A stretch of 64,000 bases of DNA, from the NCBI GenBank assembly GCA_022701365.1, contig JAKUHH010000080.1, forward strand, positions 2,436-66,435, given 5' to 3'. The position numbers and the translations under genes are program-made. A model generated the notes under the pieces. The model searched no databases. It was not told where the DNA came from and saw only the letters and a program-made list of their open reading frames with translations. This stretch comes from Mycocentrospora acerina. Its lineage: Eukaryota; Ascomycota; Dothideomycetes; Pleosporales. Below are positions 1-11,900 of the stretch, in pieces; within the stretch, counting starts at the first letter, position 1, and every line of letters starts with the position of its first letter.

Positions 1-789
1 GCTTATAGCATCTAGTCGGCAAAGTCTAGATCTAGCACTATATATATTATACTACACATAGAATACTTGCTTAAGTATTCTTGTGCTTACCTTTTGGTAT
101 AAGTGGGGTTATTGCGTAGTATCAATAGCAAGGGCAGGGCGCCTGACCATTACAGTTATAGCCTAAACAGTTTTTAAAATATAGTTTTTTATATCCTTTT
201 ATACAAGACTTATAGGTGTAGAGAACAGTATCTTTAGTTTACCCTCTAGTCTTAGCACTCCTATATGCCTTGTAGTAGACACTTCAGACCCTATTTGGAT
301 CACTCTCTTATAACCTGCGTCGTTACAGTTGACCGTACCTTGTACTCTAGCCTATATCCTGACGCTGAGCTTAGCCAGCAGATTTTCCGGCCTAGAGGCG
401 TCGCGGTCAGCTGCAACGTTTGTTGATTGATGTTAAAGACGTTTGTTATTTGTATATTTTTTGTTTTAGCGTTTAATTTTCATCTGTTTATTTGTAAAAA
501 CACTACAGACTCGTTTGCCAACATGCAGAGCTGGACTAGTTATAGCATAGTACAGAACCTAACCCTTAGGAGTTAACTGCAGCGTATATCTGTAAACTTT
601 AAAAATCGAAGAAGTATATTTCAAACTATTGATCGCAAAGTAAGGTTGATATATACAGGAAGACAACCAATAACTCAACCAACCGGCAAACAGACAAACT
701 CCTCGTGCAGAACGAATAGATAAATACAAGAAGATAGATCAACTGATACACTCTGCCCGTAAAGCAGTTCATCTTCAGTCCTTCACCAT
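1..789. other. AT-rich gene-free edge
   Basis: No coding frame of useful length and no recognisable RNA gene is visible. The first 650 bases are rich in TA and in long A/T runs, in contrast to the GC-balanced genes that follow. This could be the edge of a repeat decayed by repeat-induced point mutation, which is common in this group of fungi, but no transposon protein can be read. The last 100 bases are probably the 3' flank of the AA9 gene. Confidence 0.5.
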
Positions 790-1672
790 TTAAGAGCTGG
801 TGAAGCGCGACCCCCGACGAGCCCTTGATGTAGTAGCAAACAACTTGGGGCCAGGAATAGGGTAGCTAGCATGATTACCATTGTATACATTGTACGTGAG
901 TCCGGCATCTTTAGGGGTGTAGAACTTATCCGCGGTAACACCAGCGGGGTTCGCAGTGCCAGACCCGGTAACCTTCAAGTTGATGCACTTGGGGTAGTTT
1001 TGAGCGCCGTTGGGCTGGCCGGCCGAGTGCAGGGCAATGATTTCGTGGCGGAGGACGTAGTTGCCTGGGGCGAGAGAGGCGGGGATTTTGACGGACCAGG
1101 TGAGGTCTTCTTTGATGAGTTTGGTTGTAGCCCACTGGGTACCATCGTAGGCGGCTTCGGCTACCTTGAAGAAGTTGAGGGAGCCGGCGGTGGCTTTGGT
1201 GGGGTCGGAGACTTTGGCCATGTAGTCGATGATGGGGCCGACGTGGGATTCGGGCCTGGAGTGAAGACGTTAGTAAACATGAAACCATTAATGTGCATGG
1301 TGGTATTCGTGTCTGTGTGGAAGGGGGGGAGGGACAGGGGTGGCTTCCTCAAGGGGGGACTTACCAGGTGTTCCACTGCAGCTTGACGGTTCCGCCGGCC
1401 TTTACGGTGGCGACCTTCTTGCCGGGTGTGGCGTCCTTGTGGCAGGCAATCTTGTTCACGTTGGTGTACATGTCGGGGCTGACAAAGCCGTTGTCGAGGC
1501 ACTGGGGGCACGACCACTCAATGACCTCGGGGGCCGGGTTCGCGTACTGGAAGGAAGGGTCGTAGGCAGTGGTGGCAGTGCCGTCGACCCAGATGTTATC
1601 GATGTGGCCGTGGGCTACAACGGTCGAGGCCATGGCCGCGAGAAGGGCTACAAGCTGGGTTGAGGTATACAT
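790..1672 (-). CDS. AA9 lytic polysaccharide monooxygenase, secreted
   Basis: Copper-dependent oxidase of the AA9 (formerly GH61) family, which cleaves cellulose or hemicellulose chains outside the cell. Two exons, 1365-1672 and 790-1255, are joined by a 109-bp GT-AG intron and give 257 residues. A signal peptide of about 20 residues ends just before HGHIDNIW, so the mature protein starts with the His of the copper histidine brace. The second copper His lies in PESHVGP, spanning the splice junction. The second-sphere His and the Q-x-Y tyrosine are seen in LRHEIIALH and QNYPKC. Cysteines of CPQC and IACHKD are likely disulfide partners. There is no cellulose-binding module. The C-terminus runs about 15 Arg/Ser-rich residues past the usual end of the catalytic fold. 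Family identity is firm; substrate is not readable. Confidence 0.93.
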
Positions 1673-3665
1673 TGTTGATTGGGAGGAAGTGGTAAGTGAT
1701 TGATTGGATGAAGAAATGAATGAACGAATGAATGAGTGGAAGCGAGGGTATTCTGCTGGTGCGTAAAGGTGGAACGAATGTAAAGATCAAAGTGAGTGTG
1801 TGATGAATCCATGTACGTGATTGTGAGCCATCTTTATACCATCACCACCACCACCACCACCACCACCAGTGCTTCATCGACACATTGCAAGGTCAAACAC
1901 CGCTACAGCTGCCAAACTATGGAGTAATACCGACGTCAATGAATCTTGATTGCTGCGTCTTGGAACCCATTCCTGCGGTCGTCATTTCATTCATGCAGCT
2001 TGGGGTTGTTCGGCGGTTACTCACGTGTCGCTGGCCATTTGCTGGCATCATGACTACGTGCTTGATCAAGGACGTCACGGAAAAACAGCCGAATACCGTG
2101 CCCAGACCACTGGCAGTGGCATGGCGTTTCCAAAACACTGTACACGAGCCTCGTCGCTACTGTAGATCCCTCCTGTCTGTAGAAGGTGTTGTACTCCAAA
2201 CATCCTTGGCAGCTTTATCAAGGCATTGAGGCTGAAGTAACGGCCGCATCTCGGAGAATACAACAAGCTAGCCTGCATCGAGTATGGGCACGGGAGACCC
2301 GTCAACGACATCCTTGTGTCATGCAAACCATCTTCCGCCATTGAGATGCCGCCGAATCATATGCAGCCCGCATGTTGACTCAGAAACCCAGCCCTTGCAC
2401 GTTCTCGGCCATGTCAACATGTCCCGAAAAGTAATGCATCGCTGATGCCAAGCCATACGGTTGTCCTCCTTTGGTCGCTCCTCGCTGTTTTCGTTTCAAG
2501 ATCCCCTGTTCCGGCGGCTTGGGACACGGTCGATATTCTTCGGGGAAGATTGAACCTTTTAAAATCCATCACTAAGACTGCAGTGAGGCTCTGTTTCGGC
2601 CCCCCGCAATACGCTAAACCTGTGGTTGAACCATCCGTACAAGCAACGGATCGTCGCATCTTAAATAATGGTTGTGTTGGCCAAAGCGGGCCTACATGAT
2701 GCTCCACCAGAGAAACAGTATCGACACAAAGCACAGGCGCACGCAATCACTTCAAACCTGAGGTCAAGTCCAAAGTGAAGTGGGAGGTAAAATGTGGACC
2801 AAGGTGTAGTAAGGTGGAGTGTGACAGCCTGTCAAAAGGTCTGTTGAGCATGCCATGTCGCAAAATGCGGAGCGAAATGCTTTGCCCAAGTGAAACAAGT
2901 GGCATTGTGTTTCGCGATCCTCCTCGGCGAATGGTTAAGCAGGCTTCCGAAACTTCTGGTAGTGGCAAACATGTACCACTCCACATCTCTGTTTCGGAAT
3001 TACGGCGCAGCCTCGATCATATCAGACTGAAACTATAAGCACAGGATGGATCGTAAATGGAAACAATATCGACGAGCTCGATTCCAAGACAACACCCTTG
3101 CCCCTAATAATTGTCAATATCGAAGACTAAGAAACACTTGTCAGGCGGGGAAGTTTACCTCCAATCATTGCCCATTGCGCTTAACGTGGGTCATCCTGTC
3201 GGTCGCTCTTGGACCCTGAGGGTAAACTCGACGCATCGAGCGGCAATCCGGGCAAGGAATTCCATTATCCTCGTATTTCGATTCCTCTCTCCTTTCAGCT
3301 CTCCACCAGCACGCAGTCGAGCCAAGGTCACGCCTACATCCTCTGTTGAAGTGTATTGCCGTACGAATCTTTGTTTACATTCTCAACTACAAACCATACC
3401 ATCTTCCCTTGTACACCAAACCTCCCCTCATCCAGCCTCCTCCAAGCGCAACACCTCGCTCTAAGTACATGAAGAACAGGGTATAGTAGACAAACTCAAA
3501 TGAAAAACCTCGTGCGAATACATGCAGCGCAAGGCAAGGCAGACTTCTTTCTGAACGAGGACTAATGCAAATGCAATGCTACGCTGACCCATCCTGTCCG
3601 AACAAATACCGCGCCACGACAGATAGGGAAAAGGGAAACAAGTGTCTCGTCGGGTCGAGGGGGTG
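1673..3665. other. 2-kb intergenic stretch without a supported gene
   Basis: Only short frames without recognisable motifs or coherent exon structure are present on either strand. The part next to 1672 is the promoter side of the AA9 gene and contains a CAC/ACC microsatellite. The part next to 3666 is the 3' flank of the Hook gene. I see nothing else that I can name. Confidence 0.5.
1843..1868. repeat. (CAC)n microsatellite
   Basis: About nine uninterrupted CAC triplets lie roughly 170 bp upstream of the AA9 start codon, so in its putative promoter. Confidence 0.9.
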
Positions 3666-6600
3666 CTACCTCCGGCCCTGTAAATATGTCAGCCACCATT
3701 ACAAAGCCGAGTGCCTTGATTTCAATCAATAGTGTGACTTACCAAATTAATGTTCCCACCCACAGCGGCCCTCTGTTTACCAAGCCAGCTCTTCGGTGCC
3801 TCACTTCGACGCTGCAGAATGACAGTGTTACTTTGCAATCGCATCGTCATGTCGTACCACGCGGATGTGATGAGTTGGTTCTCGCGGCGCAGGTTTTCGA
3901 CTTCATGTTGAAGCTCAACCTAGTATATGTTAGACAATTACTTGGGATGGTAAGTGCAGCGAGGAGAATAAAACATACCGAGCCCTTCTCGGCCGTCTCT
4001 TGCTTCGTCTGCTCAAGCTCCTCGCGCAGAATCCCGGCAGCAGCGATCTGCTCCTGCAAATCCTACGATTATCGTCAGCGATCATTTCGTTGAACCAATG
4101 ACAACAAAAAACAGTAATAACAGCGCGGATAGAAAGTACAGTCAACAAAGTATACTTCGAGGCAGCGCGGCCAGGACAAACTTGCCGAACATTCGTCCGA
4201 GACTAGAGGAGAGAGAAACTCAGTGCTGCCCATTATCGTTGTCCTTCTGTTCTCGGGCGACAAAAGCTGCGTCATTCGTCCCCATGTAGTTTGTCCTGTA
4301 CCCGCTGTCGCAGTAGAAACTTCTGAAAATGACTTCTTTTCCAGCTGACTGCTCTTCACTGAGATAGGGGAGATAAGTGTAGCTGCTGGGAAAGAGGGAT
4401 CGAGTTGATGTCTCGATCGCATAGTCAAAACTGCAGCGTCGAACGCCGAGGAAGGTGATATGAAACGTGAAATTTGGTCGATGCTTACTTTCTTTGCTTT
4501 CTCTAATGCCGCTTCCGAAGACAGCACTGTCTCTGCGATCTCCGAGGACGTGGTTTCAAGCACCTTGGGTTGCGCCTCTGCAGGTGCCTTCACAACAGAC
4601 TGAATCTGGTCACGTATCTGCCGTAGCGTCTCGGCTCTCTTAAGCTCCAGAAGCTCGGGAGACAGGTTTTCCCTATCGAGCAAAGCAGCGCGCAAAAGAC
4701 TTGACTTTTCTTCGTTGGCAAGCTCAAGATCTTGTATTTTGTCATTCGTCTTTTGCTGCAGTTGTAACATGCGCTCGTTCTCAGCACGAATGAACTCAGC
4801 CTTGTCATCTTCGCTGATATCGGATTCTGCGGCTGTTAGAGAGAAATCTTATTGGAGATGAGCGGGCTCACTTTTATTTAGCTCATTGCGTAACTCTGCC
4901 ATCTGAAGATCCTTCTCCCGTAGCATGCGATGTAGTTCTTCAAGCTCAACCTCAGCGGTCTGCAGTTTTTCATTCTGCTCGAGAAAGGGCCTGTATTGAG
5001 AGCAGCAGTTAGCGCCATCCTTCAATCAAATCCATGTCAGTCCATACTTTTGACTCTCTGTGTTCTTTTCAGCCATCATGTCAGACTTCAGTCCCAGATT
5101 CTCCTGCATCTGTTTCAACGTCTCTGTCTCCAGCGACTTCAGCCGAGCAGTCAAGATGTCGACCTTTTGCTGCAGCGCGATCGTGTCCGCGCTCACTCGT
5201 CCGTCTATCCCGGAATTCGCACCCTCAGGTTCGTCGAGGTTCTTTGCATTTTCGTCGAGAACTAGCTCATCCTCCAGGCTGCCACCACGGTCGTGACTTG
5301 TCGACTCGAGGTCTCGTATCCGGTCTTCGAGCTCATTCTTGGCATCCTCGGCTTTGTATTGAAGCTCCCGAGTTTGTTCGAGCTGCTTCATGAGAAGTAG
5401 GTTCTCATGTTCTATCCTCGTTCGCTTGCCTTTCTCCTCAAAGATGGCTTGTTCGCAATTGACGAGGGTCTGGCTATTTTCCTTGTTCACCTTCTCCAAA
5501 GCCTCGCAGCGCTCCTCTATATTCTCAAGCACCTGTAGTCGCTCTCGTGCCTGCTGGTAATCCTCGCGCAGCGTCTCTAGTTGCTTGGTTTCCTTTGTCA
5601 AAGTCTCAATCTTCTTCTTTAGGTTCTCGTTTGCCTTGGCCCTTTGGTTCAACTCATCGCGCTCCGCCTTGACAAGTTGTAGTTGATCACGCAAGTCTTG
5701 TTTCGATCCTTCTTCACCCTCGTATCGCTCTAGGCGTCGATTCTTGCTTTCTAAAATGTCTCGGGCATTGGTGAGATCCGTCTCCAACTGGTCGATGTAC
5801 TGCGAGTAGCGCGTGAGATCATTCCGCATTCGCTCGACGTCGTCGGAATCAGCACGCTTGGTCGCCCGGTCGTCTAACCCAACTGTTGCTTCAGCGAGCT
5901 GATCTTCAAGATGCGTTATCCTGTCTCGGGACTTCTCCAATTCACTTGTCAGCTTTCCAATATGGCTTCTCAACGCCTGTCTGTCTTTGTTTGCTTCGAA
6001 AAGCTGCGCTTCTTGTTCCAGGTCGGCATCTCTCCCGAGCCCTGACGCTTGCCCAGACACAACGCGCGTGGGAGTCCTGAAGCCCGAGAGCTTTGGCTCT
6101 GGTGTTAGTTCCGAGTCCATACCCAGCTCTTGCATTCTGGCGTCCAATGACTGCATCTCCTGAATGGCTTCGGCGATAGTCTCGGCAGTCTTGGGTCCCA
6201 ACTGAGCCATGACCTGGAGCATCCGCTGGTTGCTCCGTGGCGAGAAGCACGAAGCAAGTAAGACGGCCATGGTGAGTTTGGCTGTGAGCATCATGGAGCC
6301 GTCCCTAGCACCCGTCTTGAGGTCTGGAATCATGCGCTTTGTGAGGACAGAGAGCTGCCCGCATTCCTCCCGAATGTACGTCGACACAGCCCGTTCGATG
6401 TGCTTGAGGTTCTGCCATCTTGGTATCCAGTTGTCTGAAGCGCGGCGGTGGCTTTCTTCGAAGTTTGGGAGGGACTCGTTGAAGTAGTCGGCGTCAATGT
6501 CGGCGAGGATCTGCCAGAGGATCTGTCCGTCCTCGAGCTGGTTCCATGCTGAGACTCTGCCGGGCAGCTCGAACGTGTTCACCTGTTGTGGCTTCGTCAG

Positions 6601-6683
6601 CACGGGCACACGCCATGGCCAGCAGCTTGCACGCATACCCAGTCGAGGAGAGCCTTGAGAAGCTCAGGCTTGAAGTCGTCCAT
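3666..6683 (-). CDS. Hook-family microtubule/dynein adaptor
   Basis: Hook proteins link early endosomes to cytoplasmic dynein. Exons: 6639-6683 (MDDFKPELLKALLDW), 5048-6582, 4872-4990, 4489-4832, 3979-4062, 3743-3919 and 3666-3677; phases agree at each junction, giving about 771 residues without any extra exon. The N-terminal 160 or so residues form the Hook (calponin-homology-like) domain with LEDGQILWQIL. From about residue 190 onward it is almost continuous coiled coil. The C-terminus carries the family signature SAWYDM followed by LQRRSEAPKSWLGKQR. The start was chosen because MDDF directly precedes the Hook domain after an intron with a GTATGC donor. The stretch 4063-4488 is unresolved: it may be one long 426-bp intron or contain a small further exon, for example one starting KFLLRQR. 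Transport of early endosomes in hyphae is the inferred role. Confidence 0.9.
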
Positions 6684-7451
6684 GGTGGAGACGCGGGGCT
6701 CACAACCCGCAGGCGCGCGGGGCTAATCTTGTATATATTCGAGAGCAGAGTGAACGAAATTCATGCATCATGAGGCAACGGACCATCCATGGGGCGAGAG
6801 CTGCACGTCGCAGTGTTGATGTTCCACCGTGGGACGCGGTGGTGCTCGATCAACGGAAATCACGCTAGAGCGGCAGCCCCCCAGACACAATCTCGCGACA
6901 GGCAGGATACGCCAAAGCAGCACAGGCAAAGGGAGTTTTGGATGGGTGTGGGCGAGAAGCTTAACTGCCTTGCCCTTGCGAGCATCAAGAAAAAAGTGAT
7001 GGCAGACCTGAAAACACTATCGCAATGGTTGTGACTCTCAAATGGCGGGGAGGTGGGCGGAGCCATCCGCTAAAGACGTTCAAGATGATTGCACGACCTC
7101 TATCCAAGCACGGAAACGCACCCAGGCACTGAGGTTGCCCATGTACTGACGGCAATGGTGCACAGTGTTAGCATCTGTCGACACGGGGGTTTATTGGTGA
7201 AGGCGGCATCATGCTGAAGAAGCGATCCAGTACAAAAAGAGGCAACGATGTTACAAAATTCCATTTTAGTCCAAAACATTGATGTTAAGCACACGGCCCA
7301 AATTCACTTCATAATAGCATCAGTCTGTTAACCATTAAACACAATTTCATCTCGCTGCTGCTGCTTGCAACGTCGGTGCCAATGCCAAGACTAGGCAAGA
7401 CTGGAGGCACAGGCGCCAGCCTAGGACAGCAGTGTCGCTGAAAATGAAAAC
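6684..7451. other. Intergenic region between Hook and I9 genes
   Basis: This stretch holds the Hook promoter and the 3' flank of the I9-inhibitor gene. No gene or RNA is recognisable. Confidence 0.5.
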
Positions 7452-7813
7452 CTACTCCTCCTGGGTCGTCATAATGCCATCCTCCTCAATCTCGGGCGTG
7501 ATGCCGTCCGCCATCGTCGACACAAACTCGAGCGCAGAGGCTGGTGCCTGGCACGCAAAGCCTTTGATGATATCTACAATCCAATACGTCAGTATCTATC
7601 CTTTATCCTGTATCCCAGAAACTAAACCCCGGCCAACTCACTATACTCGTGCGTGATGACACCCTTTGCCTTCCGGATGGCCTCTTTGGCCTCCTCGACA
7701 ACGTGATCCGGTGTGTCGTTGGGCCAGCTAATAATAACAGATCTCTGCGGAACGGCGGCCATGGCGAAGGTAGCGAATAGAGCAATAAGAAGTGAGAGGA
7801 TTGTGAAGCGCAT
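7452..7813 (-). CDS. Small secreted I9-type (Pbi2-like) peptidase inhibitor
   Basis: Exons 7642-7813 and 7452-7573 encode 97 residues. The domain resembles the propeptide/inhibitor I9 fold of subtilisin-type proteases, as in yeast proteinase B inhibitor Pbi2: SVIISWPNDTPDHVVEEAK, then KGVITHEYNIIKGFACQAP, ending in an acidic tail (EIEEDGIMTTQEE). Unlike cytosolic Pbi2 it begins with MRFTILSLLIALFATFAMAA, a good signal peptide. An in-frame ATG at 7855 would add 14 residues in front and bury the signal; the 7813 start is preferred for that reason. Likely role, inferred: a secreted or vacuolar inhibitor or foldase for subtilases. The intron splits the Asn codon of EYN. Confidence 0.82.
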
Positions 7814-8942
7814 GTTGAACGATGTAGCAATATGTTCAAGCGATGCGATGGTCAAGTAATGATGTTCGGTGCTGTGACGGAAGTCGGTGCCTAGAGCAGG
7901 GATCGTGTGTGTGTGCGAGTGGGGTGTTTATTGCGTTATCGTTGCTCGTCCAGCGCAAGGGTGTGCAAATAGGAAGGTGTCAAGGTCGACTTAGAGTGCT
8001 GCGGAATGGTCAGTCGACATGGTGATATGTCCAAGGGGAAGAAGACAATGCATGTGCGTCATTCCGGACGCGCCTGTCACAGGATTGGACAACTAACTTT
8101 GGAGATCAACCGACAAGCTCTTTAGCTACAGCAAAACCACGTGCATCACATTTGTCCGACTCTGCTGCCTTCATCGAGCCATGTTGTAATCGTTGAGTTA
8201 GAGCGGCCCGTTGAAAAAAGCACAAACAGACGTCAGCAGCACATCAAGAAAGCACAGATTACGACAATGATTCGTTGCTGTCCGCTTCTGCTATATACAT
8301 CAAATAATGCCGCCAGAGCGAAAGAAGCGACGCCGAGGCAAGCGACTTCTAACTTGGGTAAGCGTGATCGAAGCGTAGATAGGTGCTCCGTTTTCGTTGT
8401 CCATTGAAAGTGAAAAAGTAACAACGCCATGAGATGATGAGACGGAAGTAGCCACCCTGGCCATCGAACGCGCAACGTCAACGCTTTGGAAAAGCACCGC
8501 CAGGGCTAGGCAGGTGGGTAAAAATGACAGGGGTAGAAAACAATGTAGGCAAGGATGCAAGACAAAAAATGCAATGGGAAAAAATCAAAAATGACATGGC
8601 CATGATTGCCTGTCGCTAGGTCCTTTCCAGAGCGCCGTAAGATGCCAACTGATGATAACCCAGGCTCCGCATATGCTCATGCATGCTCAATGATACTATA
8701 CAAACCAATCTGCCGCCGACGAGAGTATAGATAAGCCTTTGGGGAACTGTTCAAGACACATCCGTTCGCACTATGCAAAATCGAGAGATAGAAAAGAAAT
8801 TGCTCCGCAAAGGATACCTCGTAACACCAGCACCGGTCGACAGCAACTTTGTGTCATGACATGGTGCAAGTATCTCTTCGAGAGAAACAAACGTAACTCG
8901 TGAGATCGTAGCTTCGTCAAAGATCTCCAGAATATATGTCTC
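7814..8942. other. Intergenic region, I9 promoter and PUF 3' flank
   Basis: Only short frames without known motifs. The right half probably includes the 3' UTR of the PUF gene ending at 8943. Confidence 0.5.
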
Positions 8943-11900
8943 CTAGAAGAAATTACCCATTCCGTTTGACTGAGTGAGACCATACTGTTGGTAGGCCTGG
9001 TTTTGTACAGAGTTGTGCATGTGGTTCGGAACAGGCGGATTGCTCAAACGATGCGGGGCGCGGTGCGGCTGAGGAGAAGCGATATTGGTACCGTAGTTGG
9101 CAGTGGCAGTGTACATTGGAGGCTGGTAGCCAGACGAATTGGAGACTTGGCTGGCAAATGCAGAACCTGAATCTGGGGATTGGCGCGTTGAAACGTTGTG
9201 AGGAGAAACTTGGCCAGACACATGGCCGGAGGTACGGCCAGTGAAAGCAGCAAGACGACCCTCTCGCTCCTGGACCTTGCTCTGAATACGACGACCGTAC
9301 GGAGTCTGGCGGATCTGTGGCAAAATGGGACGCATCATCTCAATGAGAAGTAAACCCAGATCAGGAGGCGCAAACTCAAGAGCGGTCTGAATGACGTAGT
9401 TTCCGTAGGAGTCGCGCATAAGCTTCTCGAGCTCTTCAACATTGAGAAGTTCTGCGATCATCATAGCCTTGGATCCCATGTCAGCGCAGCGAATACACTT
9501 CTCAATAACGTTGGAGCTAAACTTCTGCTTCGAAAGCTCAGTAATCTTGCCCCGGAATCCTTCACACATTGGTGCCGTGAAGTTAGGATCGTTCAAATCG
9601 AGAATGTACTGAACAACATAGTTGCCAAAGGGATCCTGAACGAGATGGAAGCTGTGGGCAGTAATCTGGCGAACAAGATTGACCTTTTGGAATCCAGAGG
9701 CGTGATCAATGCAGCGCTGAAGAACGCAACAGCCGTGACGATGAGTTCCGACGGTGACACAATGTTGACCTACAGCATCGAAGATGAATTGGGCTTCCGA
9801 AGACTTGAGGTGATTCAAGCACTTCTGAATTACATGGTTGCCGTTGAGATCCTGGATAAGATCGACAACCTGACCAGAGAGGGCTTGTATGATCATCTCA
9901 GTTTGCTCCTCAGTGGAGATAAACTCAATCATCTTCTGCAGAGCGCGGGTTCCGTGCTGGTTAAGTGCAATTGAAACCATGGCTGGAGCAGCATTGCGGA
10001 CAAGGGTATTTCGCTGCTCATCGTTGGCGTACTCCAAGAGCTTCTGACAGAGGTAATTGCCGAAGGGATCTGTAAACATTTAGTGTCATGCTAACAGTAT
10101 TGCGAAGGACAGAACGTCTTACCAGTCATAAGCTCAACTACATGAGGAGCGGTCTCATCAAAGATGATCTGCATGTGCTCTGGGTTGTGCTCTTCAAGCT
10201 TCTTTTGGAGGAAACGGCAACCGTGTTGATCTTTGCACAGACTGTAGATCTCCTGACGTGGCATAGTCTTCAAGTCGTAATTCATGAAGCGATTGGCGTC
10301 TGTGTCTTTCAAGTTAGCAATGGAGTCGTAGAAATGTGGCAGGTCAACATACCATTCTGCATACGGCGACTCTGAATGACCCGAGCCTGGCTGTCTTGGA
10401 CACGACCATTGGGTCCATAGGACGCATAAGGGTTATAGTACTGAACCCCACCGCCATAGATACCATTTTGATTGTACGGAGGAGGTCCATTCATTTGCGG
10501 ACTATGTCCAAGAGAAAGACCGTTCATTGCACCGCTGACCATCGACATGCCGTATCCATAGTACGGGGGAGCAGGCGCCGAAGTGGCGGGGTACTGAGGC
10601 ACAGTGGGAGCACTAACACTACCATTTATCGTAGCGGCAGAAGTCATGGCGGGACCGAAAGGTGCAGCGCTCGCATGAAGGCCGGACTGCATGGGGCGGT
10701 ACTCCTGCTCCTTAAAGCCACTGGACATTTCTCGGCTGTGACGGTTGGAGATAACGTTAGGAGGAATACGACCAAGATTGGCGTTGTGGTTGTGCAGATG
10801 CTGCTCAGCGTGCGTATTGAAGCCCATCCCGTTCGTGCTGTTCGCGCCGTTACCGTTCTTCAAGGTCGGGACGTCGCTGGCGGAGTAAGATTGGGTCAGT
10901 TTCGGCATACCGTTAGTGGGGCTGGCGAAGCTTCCGCGTTTTGAGTCTGAGTTCATGGTGCTGAAGTTGAAATCGACTGAGCGGCGATTGTTAACCATTG
11001 CCTTGGTAGGAGTAGTCTCACTATTGCTGTTGTTCTGGCCAGGCTCGTACTCATCAACCTTGGAAGCTTTACGGAAGGTGTTAGTAGGGAGTGACTGTTG
11101 AGCTTGACGGTGGCGGTATCCATGCCAACCAGTGGACTGGGCATCCGGGACGGGGGATTGTGAAAGGGCCAAATCAAGAGCAGCAGAAGACGCAGAGAGT
11201 TTCGTACCGTTTCCGGCACCATCGCGGCGGACCAAAATAGGGAACTTGTCGTCCGTGTTGCCCATTTGGAGATAGGACTTGTGGTCTGGAGAAGCAACCG
11301 GGTTATGCTCCTTGTCTTCGTCGCCGAACAAGTAACCGGTGGTATCGATGTGACCGAGCACGGAAGCTAGATCGGGAAGGTTGTCGCGGCCACGGAGATC
11401 AAGACCGGTCACAGGCATAGACATGCGGTTGTTTCTAGTTGAGTCAGTGTGCGAGCTTGGTTTTTTTTTGGTAAAGTGTTTCCGAATTTGTAGCTAGAAA
11501 TGAGTGTGTTTGCTAATGGTGGAGGCTTCAGCCAAAAAAAAAGGCTTGGTTCAAGTAAAAGGTGAAGCTGCAGCTGTACTTACTTGCGCGAGACTGGGCT
11601 CAGAGGGGTAAAGTCGTCATTGTCAAAATCATCGTGGTCTTCGTCGGAGTTGCGGCGCGTGCCCGGCATGGACTGAGAGGGCAGGTTGCCATTACCAAAG
11701 AACGTAGGCGGTGGCGAAATAACCTGAGAGTTGGCGCGACTGCCACGAGGAGTGGCCATTCCAGGGTTGATGCTGGACATGCTGAACCGATTCGGACGTG
11801 AAAAAGCAGTAGGGAAGCCGTTGCCTTCACTGAACTCGGGCGGGGTGGTGGGCTGGCTGTGGGCTGGTTTGCCGTAGCGTACTTCAGTTGCAAGACGGTG

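Noticed and set aside
8943..10079. Plus-strand frame at 9645-9974 inside the PUF gene
   Set aside because: Looks protein-like only because it is the complement of PUF repeats.
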